A stretch of DNA of 34,747 nt from Moraxella bovoculi 237 (GCF_000696305.2 NZ_AOMT01000019.1:1-34747), one strand, 5' to 3'. Positions 8,449 to 18,830 are shown, counted from the stretch's first letter. Translations and numbers: made by a program. The notes: generated by a model not told the origin, from the letters alone.

Positions 8449-11400
8449 TTGAAAGATTTATTAGACATCATGAAAGGCCCTGCCGATAACGGCATTAAAG
8501 AGTTTGACAGCATTCAAATCTCTTTGGCAAGTCCTGACACCATCAAATCTTGGTCGCATGGTGAGGTTAAAAAACCTGAAACCATCAACTACCGCACTTT
8601 TAAGCCTGAGCGTGATGGACTGTTTTGCGCCAAAATCTTCGGCCCTGTGAAGGATTTTGAGTGTCTGTGTGGCAAATACAAACGCCGTAAATTCCAAGGC
8701 ATCATCTGTGAAAAATGTGGCGTTGAAGTAACCGCGGCAAAAGTTCGCCGTGATCGTATGGGTCATATTGAGCTTGCTAGCCCTGTGGCACACATCTGGT
8801 TTCTAAAATCACTACCAAGCCGCATTGGTCTCTTGCTTGACATTACTTTGCGTGACATTGAGCGTGTACTTTATTTTGAAAGCTACATCGTAACTGATCC
8901 TGGCATGACTGGTCTTGATAAGTATCAGCTGCTTGATGATGAAGAGTACTTCAATGCACTTGAGCAGTATGGTGATGAATTCATCGCTAAGATGGGTGCT
9001 GAAGCGGTTCAAGATCTACTAAAAGACATCGATGTTGATGGCGAAATAGATGAATTGCGTGCAGAAATTCCGCAAACCAATTCTGAAACCAAACTTAAAA
9101 AGATGTCTAAGCGCCTGCAGCTGCTAGAGTCTTTCCGCGATTCTGGCAACAAGCCAGAGTGGATGGTGATGACTGTATTGCCAGTATTGCCCCCTGATCT
9201 ACGTCCGCTGGTACCGCTTGAGGGTGGTCGTTTTGCTACGTCTGATCTAAACGATCTATATCGTCGTGTGATCAACCGTAACAACCGTCTAAAACGCCTT
9301 TTGGAATTGAACGCGCCTGACATCATCGTTCGTAACGAAAAGCGTATGCTTCAAGAAGCGGTGGATGCATTGCTTGACAACGGTCGTCGTGGCCGTGCGA
9401 TTACTGGCTCTAACAAGCGCCCACTAAAATCGCTTGCTGACATGATCAAAGGTAAGCAAGGTCGTTTCCGCCAGAACCTATTGGGTAAACGTGTTGACTA
9501 CTCTGGCCGTTCGGTCATCGTGGTAGGTCCGACATTGCGCCTACATCAGTGCGGTTTGCCAAAGAAAATGGCGTTGGAGCTGTTCAAGCCATTCACCTAC
9601 GCTAAGCTGCTTCAGAATAACATCGCTCAGACCATCAAAGCTGCCAAAAAAATGGTAGAGCGTGAAGAGCCTGCAGTTTGGGACATGCTGGCTAGCGTCA
9701 TCCGCGAACATCCAGTACTACTAAACCGTGCACCGACACTTCACCGTCTGGGCTTACAGGCTTTCGAGCCTGTGCTTATTGAAGGTAAGGCGATTCAGCT
9801 ACACCCATTGGTGTGTGCGGCATTTAACGCCGACTTCGACGGTGACCAGATGGCGGTACATGTGCCATTAACCCTAGAAGCTCAGCTTGAAGCGCGTGCG
9901 TTGATGATGTCTACCAATAACATCTTGTCACCTGCCAACGGTGAGCCGATCATCGTACCATCACAGGACGTTGTTTTGGGTCTGTACTACATCAGCCGTA
10001 GCCATGTAAATGCTAAAGGCGAGAACATGGTATTTAGTACCGTGAACGAAGCCTTGCGTGCAATCGGTTCTGAAGATTTGTCTGTAAACGCCAAAATCAA
10101 AGTGCGTGTTACTGAGACCATCTTAGACGAAAAAACAGGTGAAAAAACCACCAAAACCGAAATCAAAGACACCGTTGCAGGTCGTCTGTTGATCTGGAAC
10201 ATCATGCCAGAAGGTATGGCGTTTAGTGAGTGTAACACTGAGATGACAAAGAAAAACATCTCTAAGCTGTTAAACTCCTGCTATCGTAAATTGGGTGTAA
10301 AAGAATCTGTACTATTCGCTGACCATTTGATGTATCTAGGTTTCGCTCAAGCGACTCTATCAGGCATCTCGATTGGTATGGAAGACATGGTCATCCCACC
10401 AACCAAAAAAGAAATCATGGATGCCGCTGACTCAGAAGTACGCGAGATTGAGCAACAGTTCGAGCAGGGCTTTGTAACTGCAGGTGAGCGCTATAACAAA
10501 GTTGTTGATATCTGGTCTCGTACTTCTGACAAAATCGCTAATGCGATGATGGAAAACTTATCAACTGATGAAGTTGTTAATGCAGATGGCGAAGTTGAAA
10601 AAGAAAAATCATTCAACTCAATCTACATGATGGCAGACTCTGGTGCTCGTGGTAGCGCAACCCAGATTCGTCAGCTTGCAGGTATGCGTGGTCTGATGGC
10701 AAAGCCAGACGGCTCGATCATTGAGACGCCAATTAAGGCGAACTTCCGTGAAGGTCTGACAGTTCTGCAGTACTTTATCTCGACGCACGGTGCGCGTAAA
10801 GGTCTTGCTGATACCGCTTTGAAAACCGCTAACTCAGGTTACTTGACTCGTCGTTTGGTTGACGTAGCTCAGGACTTAGTGATTACGCATGACGACTGTG
10901 GTACGGATGCAGGTCAGCGCATGACTCCGGTGATTGACGGTGGTGAAATCGTAGAACGCTTGGGTGATCGTGTACTTGGCCGTGTTACTGCCAAAGACGT
11001 GGTAAACGTAGATGGTGAAGTGACCGCACCAGCAGGCACGTTGATCGATGAGCGCATGGTTGAGAAGCTAGACGCTAATGCGATTGATGAGGTATATGTA
11101 CGTTCGGTGATTACCTGTGAATCAAGCCATGGTGTGTGTGCTAAGTGTTACGGCCGCGATTTGGCTCGTGGTCACTTGGTGAATATCGGTGAGTCTGTAG
11201 GTGTCATGGCGGCACAGTCGATCGGTGAGCCTGGTACCCAGCTTACCATGCGTACCTTCCACGTGGGTGGTGCCGCATCGGCAGCAGCAGTGGATAACAG
11301 CGTATCAGTAGGTAGTAACGGTTCGGTTCGCTTCCATAATATGAAGACCGTAGAGCATGTCGATGGCCACTTGGTTACCGTATCTCGTTCTGCTGAGATT

Positions 11401-12681
11401 GGCGTTGCTGATAGCCAAGGCCGTGAGCGTGAGCGCTATAAGGTGCCTTATGGCTCGAACGTACTGGTGCGTGATGGTGCAGAAGTGTCAGCGGGTGATG
11501 TGATCGCTAAATGGGATCCGCATACTCATCCGATCATCACAGAATTCGCAGGTACGGCTCGCTTTAGCGACATCACTGATGGCATGACAGCTACTGTAAA
11601 AGTTGACGAAACCACAGGCATGAGCTCATTTGAGATCTTGGCAAGTAAAGACCGTCCAAGTATCGCCAAAGACTTGCGTCCAGCCATTATTCTAGATACC
11701 ACAGAAGGTAAAGAAGTGGTTTACTTCCTGCCTGCTGAGACGGTGATTCGCGTGTCTGAAGGTGAGACAGTAACCGCAGGTTCTGTACTTGGTCGTGTGC
11801 CACAAGCCACCTCGGGTACCAAGGATATTACTGGTGGTCTGCCACGTGTTGCTGATCTGTTCGAAGCGCGCCGTCCAAAAGATCATGCCATCATGGCAGA
11901 GATGAGCGGTGTGGTATCATTCGGTAAAGAAACCAAAGGCAAAAACCGCTTCATCATCACCGACGAAGAAGGCAATGTTCACGAAGAGCTGATTCCAAAA
12001 TGGCGTCAAATCAACGTTTTTGAAGGTGAGACGGTAGAGCGTGGTGAGGTGGTGTCCGACGGTCCGCAGAACCCGCATGACATCCTACGCCTAAAAGGCG
12101 AAACCGCTTTGGCAAACTACATCGTGAACGAAGTTCAGGAAGTTTATCGCTTACAAGGTGTTAAGATCAACGACAAGCACATTGAAGTTATCGTACGTCA
12201 AATGCTGCGCAAAGTTGAAGTTACCGACGGTGGTGATTCTAGCTACTTTAAGGGCGACCAAGCAGAATACACGAAGATCCGTGCGTTGAACGAAGAGCTG
12301 GTGGCGAATAATAAATTCCCAGTGCAATTCGAGCGTCAGCTTCTAGGTATTACTAAGGCGTCACTGGCCACCGAAAGCTTTATCTCAGCGGCATCGTTCC
12401 AAGAGACGACCCGTGTCTTGACCGCTGCTGCAACCATGGGTAAAGTTGATGACTTGACAGGTCTTAAAGAGAACGTTGTTGTGGGCCGTCTGATCCCAGC
12501 AGGTACAGGTCTGGCTTATCATCAAAACCGCCAACGTAAGGCAGAGCTTGCACTTGAAGGTAATGCATCAGCTGATGACATCGCGCTTGATGATGAGCTA
12601 CTAACAAGCAGCGAAAATCTACCAACCGAAGACAGCTTTGCTAAGGCATTCGCTGACGAACTCGGTCAAGATAGCGAATGA
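8449..12681 (+). CDS. rpoC: DNA-directed RNA polymerase subunit beta'
   Basis: RpoC provides the catalytic magnesium site, bridge helix, trigger loop and clamp of RNA polymerase. The 1410-residue product (1407 in E. coli) has the N-terminal zinc-finger cysteines C72, C74, C87 and C90. The invariant NADFDGD motif at 460-466 places the magnesium-binding aspartates at D462, D464 and D466. A second cysteine cluster follows at [16 protein letters not shown], and the trigger-loop region contains [13 protein letters not shown]. The start is a TTG, supported by GGAGA (8438-8442) six bases upstream and by the family-typical MKDLLDIM; no in-frame ATG fits better. The C-terminal tail is acidic. A strong terminator follows. 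Confidence 0.99.
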   Translation: MKDLLDIMKGPADNGIKEFDSIQISLASPDTIKSWSHGEVKKPETINYRTFKPERDGLFCAKIFGPVKDFECLCGKYKRRKFQGIICEKCGVEVTAAKVRRDRMGHIELASPVAHIWFLKSLPSRIGLLLDITLRDIERVLYFESYIVTDPGMTGLDKYQLLDDEEYFNALEQYGDEFIAKMGAEAVQDLLKDIDVDGEIDELRAEIPQTNSETKLKKMSKRLQLLESFRDSGNKPEWMVMTVLPVLPPDLRPLVPLEGGRFATSDLNDLYRRVINRNNRLKRLLELNAPDIIVRNEKRMLQEAVDALLDNGRRGRAITGSNKRPLKSLADMIKGKQGRFRQNLLGKRVDYSGRSVIVVGPTLRLHQCGLPKKMALELFKPFTYAKLLQNNIAQTIKAAKKMVEREEPAVWDMLASVIREHPVLLNRAPTLHRLGLQAFEPVLIEGKAIQLHPLVCAAFNADFDGDQMAVHVPLTLEAQLEARALMMSTNNILSPANGEPIIVPSQDVVLGLYYISRSHVNAKGENMVFSTVNEALRAIGSEDLSVNAKIKVRVTETILDEKTGEKTTKTEIKDTVAGRLLIWNIMPEGMAFSECNTEMTKKNISKLLNSCYRKLGVKESVLFADHLMYLGFAQATLSGISIGMEDMVIPPTKKEIMDAADSEVREIEQQFEQGFVTAGERYNKVVDIWSRTSDKIANAMMENLSTDEVVNADGEVEKEKSFNSIYMMADSGARGSATQIRQLAGMRGLMAKPDGSIIETPIKANFREGLTVLQYFISTHGARKGLADTALKTANSGYLTRRLVDVAQDLVITHDDCGTDAGQRMTPVIDGGEIVERLGDRVLGRVTAKDVVNVDGEVTAPAGTLIDERMVEKLDANAIDEVYVRSVITCESSHGVCAKCYGRDLARGHLVNIGESVGVMAAQSIGEPGTQLTMRTFHVGGAASAAAVDNSVSVGSNGSVRFHNMKTVEHVDGHLVTVSRSAEIGVADSQGRERERYKVPYGSNVLVRDGAEVSAGDVIAKWDPHTHPIITEFAGTARFSDITDGMTATVKVDETTGMSSFEILASKDRPSIAKDLRPAIILDTTEGKEVVYFLPAETVIRVSEGETVTAGSVLGRVPQATSGTKDITGGLPRVADLFEARRPKDHAIMAEMSGVVSFGKETKGKNRFIITDEEGNVHEELIPKWRQINVFEGETVERGEVVSDGPQNPHDILRLKGETALANYIVNEVQEVYRLQGVKINDKHIEVIVRQMLRKVEVTDGGDSSYFKGDQAEYTKIRALNEELVANNKFPVQFERQLLGITKASLATESFISAASFQETTRVLTAAATMGKVDDLTGLKENVVVGRLIPAGTGLAYHQNRQRKAELALEGNASADDIALDDELLTSSENLPTEDSFAKAFADELGQDSE

Positions 12682-12688
12682 TTTAAGC

Positions 12689-12718
12689 AAAAAAGCTCAT
12701 CCAACGATGGGCTTTTTT
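12689..12718 (+). terminator. Intrinsic terminator after rpoC
   Basis: A 13-bp stem (12689-12701 with 12706-12718, one G-U pair) with a 4-base loop has a run of A upstream and six T downstream. It starts 8 bases after the rpoC stop. Confidence 0.92.
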
Positions 12719-12819
12719 GTTCATAGAATATTGCAAATGGCGTTTTAGTCGGTATTTGCATAACGTGGGATATTTTCAAGATGACATCAGAAAATTTCCT
12801 GTTATTTGATGATTGCGCA

Positions 12820-12848
12820 TTGCAAAATTTGGACATTCGGTGTATAAC
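12820..12848 (+). promoter_or_regulatory. Promoter of serA
   Basis: TTGCAA (12820-12825), a 17-base spacer and TATAAC (12843-12848) lie 38-66 bases before the serA ATG. This promoter falls inside the longer reading frame that opens at 12781, which argues against the longer start. Confidence 0.6.
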
Positions 12849-12885
12849 TGCCTTTCCGCTTTGCTACTTCTTTAAGGATTTTTCC

Positions 12886-14112
12886 ATGACTTTATCTCTT
12901 CAAAAAGACAAAATTCGCTTTTTGTTGTTGGAAGGCGTACATGATAACGCTCTAAAAACATTGAACGCTGCAGGCTATACTAATATCGAATACATCAAAT
13001 CAGCCCTTGATGAAGCTGAACTGATCGAAAAAATCAAAGACGCACATTTCGTGGGCATTCGTTCGCGCACCCAATTAACTCGCAAAGTACTACAAGCTGC
13101 CGAAAAACTTATCGCCATTGGCTGCTACTGCATCGGCACGAACCAAGTTGATCTAGATGCTGCGCTTGAATTAGGCATTCCTGTATTTAACGCACCATAT
13201 TCAAACACCCGTTCGGTGGCAGAGTTGGTGTTGGCTGAGACCATCATGCTGATGCGCGGAGTGCCAGAGAAGAACGCTGTTGTGCACCGTGGCGGCTGGA
13301 ACAAGTCTGCCAAAGACAGCCATGAAGTGCGTGGCAAGACCATGGGTATCGTTGGCTATGGCTCTATCGGTTCACAATTGTCAGTACTTGCTGAGAGCTT
13401 GGGCATGAATGTCATCTATCATGACGCTGTTACCAAGCTTCCTTTAGGTAACGCAGTGCAGGTAGGTGGCTTGGATGAACTATTTGCTAAAGCAGATGTG
13501 GTAACGCTACACGTGCCTGACCTACCAAGCACGCGCAACATGATGACTAAGACTGAATTTGACAAAATGAAAGACGGCGCGTTCTTCATCAACGCAGCTC
13601 GTGGCGGCTGTGTGGACATCGATGCATTGGCAGATGCGCTTAAGAGCGGTAAAATCTTGGGTGCGGCGATTGACGTGTTCCCAAAAGAGCCAAAATCTGC
13701 TGATGAAGAGTTCGTATCACCACTTCGTGAATTTGACAACGTCATCCTAACGCCTCACGTTGGTGGCTCAACTCAAGAAGCTCAAGCGAACATTGGTCTG
13801 GAAGTTGCTGAGAAATTCGTTAAATATTCTGACCAAGGCGACACCACCAGCGCGGTTAATTTCCCGAACGTGTCTATCCCGTTCACCGCAGGCACACACC
13901 GTCTGCTACATATTCACCGCAACGTGCCAGGCGTATTATCGCAAATCAACGCATCATTTGCTGATGCAGGCATTAACATCGCTGCACAGTCTTTGATGAC
14001 TCGTGGCGATGTGGGCTATCTGGTGATGGACGTTGATGACAACGATTCTGCCAAAGCGATGGAGCGTCTGCGCGCTGTGCCTGAGACCATCCGTGTGCGC
14101 GTGCTATTCTAA
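12886..14112 (+). CDS. serA: D-3-phosphoglycerate dehydrogenase
   Basis: SerA oxidises 3-phosphoglycerate to 3-phosphohydroxypyruvate with NAD, the first step of serine synthesis in the cytosol. The 408-residue product (410 in E. coli) has the Rossmann motif MGIVGYGSIGSQLS and the catalytic residues R239 (INAARGG), E268 (FPKEP) and H291 (LTPHVGGST). A C-terminal ACT domain (LLHIHRNVPGVLSQI onward) is the usual serine feedback site. An in-frame ATG at 12781 would add 35 residues with no family counterpart. The ATG at 12886 has AAGGA (12874-12878) upstream and gives the normal length. The gene is monocistronic, with its own promoter and terminator. Confidence 0.97.
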   Translation: MTLSLQKDKIRFLLLEGVHDNALKTLNAAGYTNIEYIKSALDEAELIEKIKDAHFVGIRSRTQLTRKVLQAAEKLIAIGCYCIGTNQVDLDAALELGIPVFNAPYSNTRSVAELVLAETIMLMRGVPEKNAVVHRGGWNKSAKDSHEVRGKTMGIVGYGSIGSQLSVLAESLGMNVIYHDAVTKLPLGNAVQVGGLDELFAKADVVTLHVPDLPSTRNMMTKTEFDKMKDGAFFINAARGGCVDIDALADALKSGKILGAAIDVFPKEPKSADEEFVSPLREFDNVILTPHVGGSTQEAQANIGLEVAEKFVKYSDQGDTTSAVNFPNVSIPFTAGTHRLLHIHRNVPGVLSQINASFADAGINIAAQSLMTRGDVGYLVMDVDDNDSAKAMERLRAVPETIRVRVLF

Positions 14113-14141
14113 TTTGCGCATTTATCAAATCTAAGTGTTTA

Positions 14142-14181
14142 AAAAAACCAAATCGTCTAGACATAGGCGATTTGGTTTTTT
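14142..14181 (+). terminator. Intrinsic terminator after serA
   Basis: A 14-bp stem (14142-14155 with 14168-14181, core CCAAATCG/CGATTTGG) ends in six T. The A and T flanks make it roughly symmetric. The extended -10 of gor begins two bases later. Confidence 0.9.
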
Positions 14182-14182
14182 G

Positions 14183-14191
14183 TGATATAAT
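14183..14191 (+). promoter_or_regulatory. Extended -10 promoter of gor
   Basis: TGATATAAT is an extended -10 (TG at 14183-14184, TATAAT at 14186-14191) with no convincing -35. It abuts the serA terminator and lies 33 bases before the gor ATG. Confidence 0.5.
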
Positions 14192-14224
14192 AAATCAAAT
14201 TTCTAAATAGATAGGAAAATAACC

Positions 14225-15586
14225 ATGACCAGACATTTTGATTATATTACCATCGGTGGTGGCAGTGGTGGTATCGCTTCTGCTAACCGTGCCAGTATGT
14301 ACGGTAAAAAAGTTGCCGTGATTGAAGCAAAACACGTTGGCGGAACGTGCGTTAACGTGGGCTGTGTGCCAAAAAAAGTGTTGTGGTACGGAGCGAACAT
14401 GGCAACCGCCATTCACAACTACGCCCCTGATTATGGTTTTGAGCTTGATGTCAAAAACTTTGATTTTGCCAAACTCGTTGAAAACCGCACCGCTTATATT
14501 AACCGCATTCATCAATCTTATAAAAACACCTTTGAAAAAAATGGCGTAACGCTCATCAACGGCTTTGCCAAATTTTTGGATAAAAATTCGGTAGAAGTCA
14601 GCCATGACAATGGCGAGACCGAGACCATTACCGCCGACCATATTTTGATTGCCACAGGCGGTCGCCCACACCGTCCAAACATTGAGGGGGCGGAGTATGG
14701 CATTGACTCGGACGGTTTTTTTGATTTGACCGAACTACCAAAATCGGTGGCGATTGTTGGCGGTGGCTACATTGGCGCTGAGATTGCAGGCGTGATGAAT
14801 GCCTTGGGCGTGGATACGCATTTGTGTGTGCGTAGCGGTATTTTAAAGAGTTTTGATAAAGATATTGTAGAAGTTTTGCAGGATGTCATGGTCAAAGACG
14901 GTGTTACGTTCCATACGGGCGTAAATCCTGTTAAAATTGAGAAAAATGACGGTCTGACGGTGTATTTTGACAATGGCGAAACCCTAAATGTGGACTGTCT
15001 GATTTGGGCGACAGGGCGTGTGCCAGCGACTGATGCCATTGACTTGCACAAAACAGGCGTGGCAACCAACGAAAAGGGGCAAATCATCGTGGATAAATTC
15101 CAAAACACCACGGTGGACGGCATTTATGCGGTAGGCGACATCATCGAAAACGGCATTGAGCTGACCCCTGTGGCGGTGGCGAGCGGTCGCAGACTGTCCG
15201 AACGCCTGTTTAACAATAAGCCCGATGAACACCTAGATTATAGCAATGTCGCCACGGTCGTGTTTAGCCATCCTCCCATTGGTACGGTCGGCATGAGCGA
15301 AAAAGACGCCATTGATGAATTTGGGGCGGACAAGGTCAAGGTCTATAAATCCAACTTCACGCCCATGTACTCTGCCATTACCGCTCATCGTGAGCCGTGT
15401 CGCATGAAATTGGTGTGCGTAGGCGATGATGAAAAAGTGGTGGGCTTGCATGGTGTGGGCTTTGGCGTGGACGAGATGATTCAAGGCTTTGCTGTCGCCA
15501 TCAAAATGGGGGCGAGCAAACGTGATTTTGATAACACCGTTGCCATTCATCCGACAGGGTCTGAAGAGTTTGTTACGATGAGATAG
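14225..15586 (+). CDS. gor: Glutathione-disulfide reductase
   Basis: Gor reduces oxidised glutathione with NADPH and so maintains the cytosolic thiol pool. The 453-residue product (450 in E. coli) starts with the FAD-binding [10 protein letters not shown] and carries the redox-active disulfide C42/C47 in [14 protein letters not shown] second dinucleotide motif [11 protein letters not shown] is followed by [10 protein letters not shown], whose arginine is typical of NADPH-specific enzymes. The C-terminal HPTGSEE supplies the catalytic H442/E447 pair. The GxxxxG spacing and HPTGSEEF fit glutathione reductase rather than lipoamide or mercuric reductase. Codon use (more TTG leucine and GCC/GGC) looks different from the ribosomal genes, which may only reflect expression level. 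Confidence 0.94.
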   Translation: MTRHFDYITIGGGSGGIASANRASMYGKKVAVIEAKHVGGTCVNVGCVPKKVLWYGANMATAIHNYAPDYGFELDVKNFDFAKLVENRTAYINRIHQSYKNTFEKNGVTLINGFAKFLDKNSVEVSHDNGETETITADHILIATGGRPHRPNIEGAEYGIDSDGFFDLTELPKSVAIVGGGYIGAEIAGVMNALGVDTHLCVRSGILKSFDKDIVEVLQDVMVKDGVTFHTGVNPVKIEKNDGLTVYFDNGETLNVDCLIWATGRVPATDAIDLHKTGVATNEKGQIIVDKFQNTTVDGIYAVGDIIENGIELTPVAVASGRRLSERLFNNKPDEHLDYSNVATVVFSHPPIGTVGMSEKDAIDEFGADKVKVYKSNFTPMYSAITAHREPCRMKLVCVGDDEKVVGLHGVGFGVDEMIQGFAVAIKMGASKRDFDNTVAIHPTGSEEFVTMR

Positions 15587-15604
15587 GTATTTGTTTTATC
15601 AATA

Positions 15605-15638
15605 AAAAAGACAAATTGCCCAGGTGGTTTGTCTTTTT
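15605..15638 (+). terminator. Intrinsic terminator after gor
   Basis: AAAAAGACAAA (15605-15615) pairs with TTTGTCTTTTT (15628-15638) around a 12-base loop, ending in a T-rich stretch, 18 bases after the gor stop. Confidence 0.85.
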
Positions 15639-15647
15639 ATTTTTGGT

Positions 15648-15676
15648 TTGCATTTGTTCTTTTATTTTTTTAGAAT
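15648..15676 (+). promoter_or_regulatory. Promoter of the broken secreted-protein gene
   Basis: TTGCAT (15648-15653), a 17-base spacer and TAGAAT (15671-15676) lie 34 bases before the ATG at 15710. A ribosome binding site AAGGA (15699-15703) is also intact, so the broken gene may still be transcribed. Confidence 0.6.
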
Positions 15677-15709
15677 TTATTTAGTTTAACTCAACATCAA
15701 GGATTTTTC

Positions 15710-16327
15710 ATGCGTTTAGCAGTCATTTTGGCGTTATTATTAACACCTACTTTGGCAATGGCAAAAGCCAATTTTTATGCCCAAACCAACCATTTTGCCT
15801 TAAAAAAGGGTGAAGAGTGGAGTTGGGATAAAGTCGCCAAAATACCCAACATCAAATGGCATAACAAAAAACCACAAAAAAAATCCTTCTTTTTCAAGCT
15901 ATGATGTCAATGGTGGCATGGGTAAATATGGTAGTTTATCCGCATCAGGTTCAAAGGCAAGCCCACAATCATCCAGTTTAGCTCCTCACAAGCTTATGCC
16001 GAAAGTGAAAACGGTGCCAATGTTTATACCCTTCATCAATTATTTAATAAAGCAGAACTTACCAAAATCAAATCCAATTGCTCGGTAGATACCAATAGCA
16101 ACAGAATGGCAAGTGGCGAATATCAGCATTTTTATAAATGGCAAAAGAAAGGACATCAGCCTTTATATGTCGCCGTTAGAAGATTTGAAGCAGGGACATT
16201 TAGCGGTGGCATTATCATGAATTATATCATTGCCAAAGATTTTAATAATTTTAACCAGGAATACATTTATGATTTGGAACGTTTTGATTCAAATGGTGAT
16301 GAAATCACTTGCCGAATGCTAAAGTAA
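15710..16327 (+). pseudogene. Frameshifted gene for a small secreted protein, unknown family
   Basis: The reading starts at ATG 15710 with a clear signal peptide (MRLAVILALLLTPTLAMA, cleavage expected near residue 18). It continues with a short mature part and hits TGA at 15902. Just before that an A8 run (15876-15883) allows a shift into the next frame, which reads a coherent YDVNGGMGKYGSLSASGSK. A second shift near 15945-15965 returns to the first frame (KPTIIQFSSSQAYAESE) and stays open to TAA at 16325. The span is 618 bases, an exact multiple of three, as expected from one 1-base insertion plus one 1-base deletion. The intact ancestor would be about 205 residues. I do not recognise the family. 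Sequencing error at both sites, or A-tract phase variation at the first, are alternatives. Confidence 0.75.
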
Positions 16328-16347
16328 ATCCAATGTGGGTAATATTA

Positions 16348-16373
16348 CAGGATGGTAACACCATCCTGTTTTT
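16348..16373 (+). terminator. Intrinsic terminator after the broken gene
   Basis: CAGGATGGT (16348-16356) and ACCATCCTG (16360-16368) form a perfect 9-bp stem with an AAC loop, followed by five T. It lies between convergent genes; on the minus strand the stem lacks a T tract, so it mainly serves the plus strand. Confidence 0.88.
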
Positions 16374-17187
16374 ATATGATATTAAGTTTCATCAATCCCT
16401 TTAAAATCCCATCGTCATCATGGCGTGGGCACACATAATCCGCCACGGCTTTTAGGTCGGGGTGGGCGTTACCCATCGCCACGCCAAAGCCGACCGATGA
16501 GAGCATCTCGATGTCATTTAGACCATCGCCGAATGCCCATGCATCCGCCATGTCTAATCCCAATGCATCCAGCAACGCCTGTATTCCGCGCGCCTTTGAG
16601 CCGTGTTTGTCAAGAATATCCAACCCACAGATGTGCCAGCGAACGGTTTTTAGGTCATCGTTTAGCCCATCTTGTAAGGTGGTACTGGCGTTTTTGTTAT
16701 TTTCATAAAATGCCAAAATCTGATAAATGGGCGTCGCAAAATCAAAGTTGTCAGCGACACGGTAGGGGATGTGCAATGATTGCAGTGCATTCTTCATGTA
16801 CTGGTTCTCATCGAAGGCGACGATTTCATCCTTGGTCATGTAGCCGTGGGCGATTTGATTGGTTTTTAGGTAATGGGTGGTGTCTTGGATTTGTCGTGAA
16901 TTTAATGGGAAGTGGGTCAATAATTCGCCCCTAAACTCATTATATTGCCCATTGATGGTAACAAATAAATCAATGCCAACCTCATCAATCAAATCATTAA
17001 TGCAAGGTGGGAACACGCACATGCCGCGACCTGTGGCGATGGCGACGATGATGCCTTGGTCTTTGAGTGCTTTTAGCGCGGCTTTTGTGCTGTCTGGGAT
17101 GTAGTTGTCGTACTTGATGTATAGGGTGTCATCAATGTCAAAAAATATGATCTTTGGGGTGTTTGGTGTTGGTTTCATGACGGTCAT
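16372..17187 (-). CDS. HAD-superfamily phosphatase, Cof (IIB) type
   Basis: The 271-residue product is a HAD-family hydrolase that would use an aspartyl-phosphate intermediate to dephosphorylate a small metabolite. Motif I is FFDIDDTLY with nucleophile D17 and acid D19. Motif II is the Thr of IATGRG. The C-terminal metal-binding motif is AFGDGLNDIEML followed by VAMGNA, which is typical of the Cof/YbiV-like IIB group with a C2 cap between motifs II and III. Family members act on sugar phosphates, pyridoxal phosphate or FMN; the substrate cannot be read from sequence. A second ATG three codons in (M4) is an equally good start. No clear ribosome binding site is visible. It is convergent with the broken gene and divergent from pepD. 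Confidence 0.9.
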   Translation of the reverse strand: MTVMKPTPNTPKIIFFDIDDTLYIKYDNYIPDSTKAALKALKDQGIIVAIATGRGMCVFPPCINDLIDEVGIDLFVTINGQYNEFRGELLTHFPLNSRQIQDTTHYLKTNQIAHGYMTKDEIVAFDENQYMKNALQSLHIPYRVADNFDFATPIYQILAFYENNKNASTTLQDGLNDDLKTVRWHICGLDILDKHGSKARGIQALLDALGLDMADAWAFGDGLNDIEMLSSVGFGVAMGNAHPDLKAVADYVCPRHDDDGILKGLMKLNII

Positions 17188-17260
17188 TTTTTAAGGATTT
17201 ACATAGATTCTATCATAAAACCATGATGAATTGATGAAATGTGTAAACTGCAGCAGAATG

Positions 17261-17269
17261 TGCTAAAAT
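17261..17269 (+). promoter_or_regulatory. Extended -10 promoter of pepD
   Basis: TGCTAAAAT (TG at 17261-17262, TAAAAT at 17264-17269) lies about 30 bases before the preferred pepD ATG; no good -35 is visible. The same nonamer precedes lnt. Confidence 0.45.
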
Positions 17270-17299
17270 TAGCTAAATTATGACCCAATGGGAGAATCC

Positions 17300-18799
17300 A
17301 TGCTTAATAATACTGCCTATCAAACGAACCTATCTGTGGTTGAGAATCTAGAACCGCGCCTGCTATGGCAATGGTTCGCCAAGATCTGCGCAATCCCACA
17401 TCCAAGCTACCATGAAGAGGCGATCGCAAACCATATCGTTGACTGGGCGAAATCGCGAGGGCTTTCCGTGCGCCGTGATGATGTGGGTAATGTCATCATC
17501 GTTAAGCCTGCCACCAAAGGCATGGAGGATCGTGAATCTATCGCACTACAAGCACACCTTGACATGGTGCCTCAGGCGAATGCCGATACGCCGCATGATT
17601 TTAGCACTGATCCAATCCTGCTAAGAGTCAACCCTGATGATGAAGATTGGCTGATGGCGACAGGCACGACGCTTGGCGCGGATAATGGCATTGGCATGGC
17701 AAGCTGCCTTGCGGCGCTAGAGTCTGACGATCTGGCGCACCCACAAATAGAAGTGCTCTTGACTATGACCGAGGAGACGGGAATGGTGGGTGTGTTCGGA
17801 CTGCAGGCAGGCGAGCTACAGTCGAAGCTGATGGTAAATACCGACACCGAGGAGATTGGTGAGATATATATCGGCTGTGCTGGCGGGATTGAGTCGAATA
17901 TTCATCTGCCACTATCTCAGACGAATCACGGCTTTAGTGATGCGCTTAGCTTTACCATCAAAGGCCTAAAAGGCGGTCATTCTGGGCTAGATATTCATAA
18001 GAATCGCGGCAATGCCATTAAGATGATGGCGCGTGTTTTGGCAGAAGTGTTGCCGAAGTTTTATGGTGATTTTGCTATCCAAACGCTGACAGGTGGCACA
18101 TTAAGAAACGCCATCCCTAGAGAGGCGAGCGTTAATCTGGTATTCTCATCTGATCGTCGTAATGAGCTTGTAGCAGCGTTGCAGGCGTCATTTGATGTGG
18201 TGCGTAACGAGGTGATGCGAGCAGAACCTGATGTGATGTGTCAGGTGGCTGACGCAGATCATGCAGGAACTGCGTTAACTTATGAAGATACCGCCAAGGC
18301 AATCCGTCTGTTAAATGTGCTACCGAGTGGCGTGGTGCGTCAGTCTGACTTAGCAGAGGATACGGTTGAGACTTCGCTATCATTTGGGGTGGCGAGCATT
18401 GATGAGCAAGGGCTATCTGCCAATCTGCTGATTCGCTCATTGGTTGAATCGGGTAAGGCGGCGATCTGCACGAGTTTGGATAATCTGGCGAGCCTTATGG
18501 GGGCAGCAGCTGAATTTACAGGGGATTATGTGGGATGGAATCCTGATGATCAGTCATTCATCACGCCGCTGACCGCACGGCTCTATGCGCAGATACTTCA
18601 TGAACCACAGATCAAGGTGATTCATGCAGGGCTTGAGTGCGGTCTGATCAAACAAAGTCACCCAGACATGGACATCGTATCCATCGGCCCCACCATCAAA
18701 AATGCCCACTCACCCCAGGAGATGGTGCATGTTGACAGCGTAGCGACATACTGGCAGCTGCTCACGCAGATTCTGGAAAACGCACCAGTTCGGACGTGA
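17300..18799 (+). CDS. pepD: Aminoacyl-histidine dipeptidase (PepD, M20 family)
   Basis: PepD is a cytosolic zinc dipeptidase that cleaves Xaa-His dipeptides such as carnosine, with broad activity on other dipeptides. The product (499 residues from this start; about 485 in E. coli) has the M20 metal-ligand series LQAHLDMVPQ, GADNGIGMA, MTEETGMVG, NTDTEEIGEIYIGCAGG and a late SIGPTIKNAHSPQE histidine. The lid/dimerisation domain (GLKGGHSGLDIHKNRGN) lies between them. An in-frame ATG at 17288 lies upstream. The ATG at 17300 is preferred because GGAGA (17291-17295) sits 4 bases before it and is inside the coding part of the longer version. It is monocistronic with a strong shared terminator. Confidence 0.93.
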   Translation: MLNNTAYQTNLSVVENLEPRLLWQWFAKICAIPHPSYHEEAIANHIVDWAKSRGLSVRRDDVGNVIIVKPATKGMEDRESIALQAHLDMVPQANADTPHDFSTDPILLRVNPDDEDWLMATGTTLGADNGIGMASCLAALESDDLAHPQIEVLLTMTEETGMVGVFGLQAGELQSKLMVNTDTEEIGEIYIGCAGGIESNIHLPLSQTNHGFSDALSFTIKGLKGGHSGLDIHKNRGNAIKMMARVLAEVLPKFYGDFAIQTLTGGTLRNAIPREASVNLVFSSDRRNELVAALQASFDVVRNEVMRAEPDVMCQVADADHAGTALTYEDTAKAIRLLNVLPSGVVRQSDLAEDTVETSLSFGVASIDEQGLSANLLIRSLVESGKAAICTSLDNLASLMGAAAEFTGDYVGWNPDDQSFITPLTARLYAQILHEPQIKVIHAGLECGLIKQSHPDMDIVSIGPTIKNAHSPQEMVHVDSVATYWQLLTQILENAPVRT

Positions 18800-18830
18800 T
18801 CGGATGCTAAGATATTGATTAGCTGTATAA

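Noticed and set aside
12781-12885. Longer serA starting at the ATG at 12781
   Set aside because: It adds 35 residues not found in the family, includes the likely promoter, and lacks a ribosome binding site; ATG 12886 has AAGGA and gives normal length.
16425-16934. Plus-strand reading frame inside the HAD phosphatase gene
   Set aside because: Its Arg/His/Pro-rich translation has no recognisable domain and it lies entirely opposite a well-supported gene.
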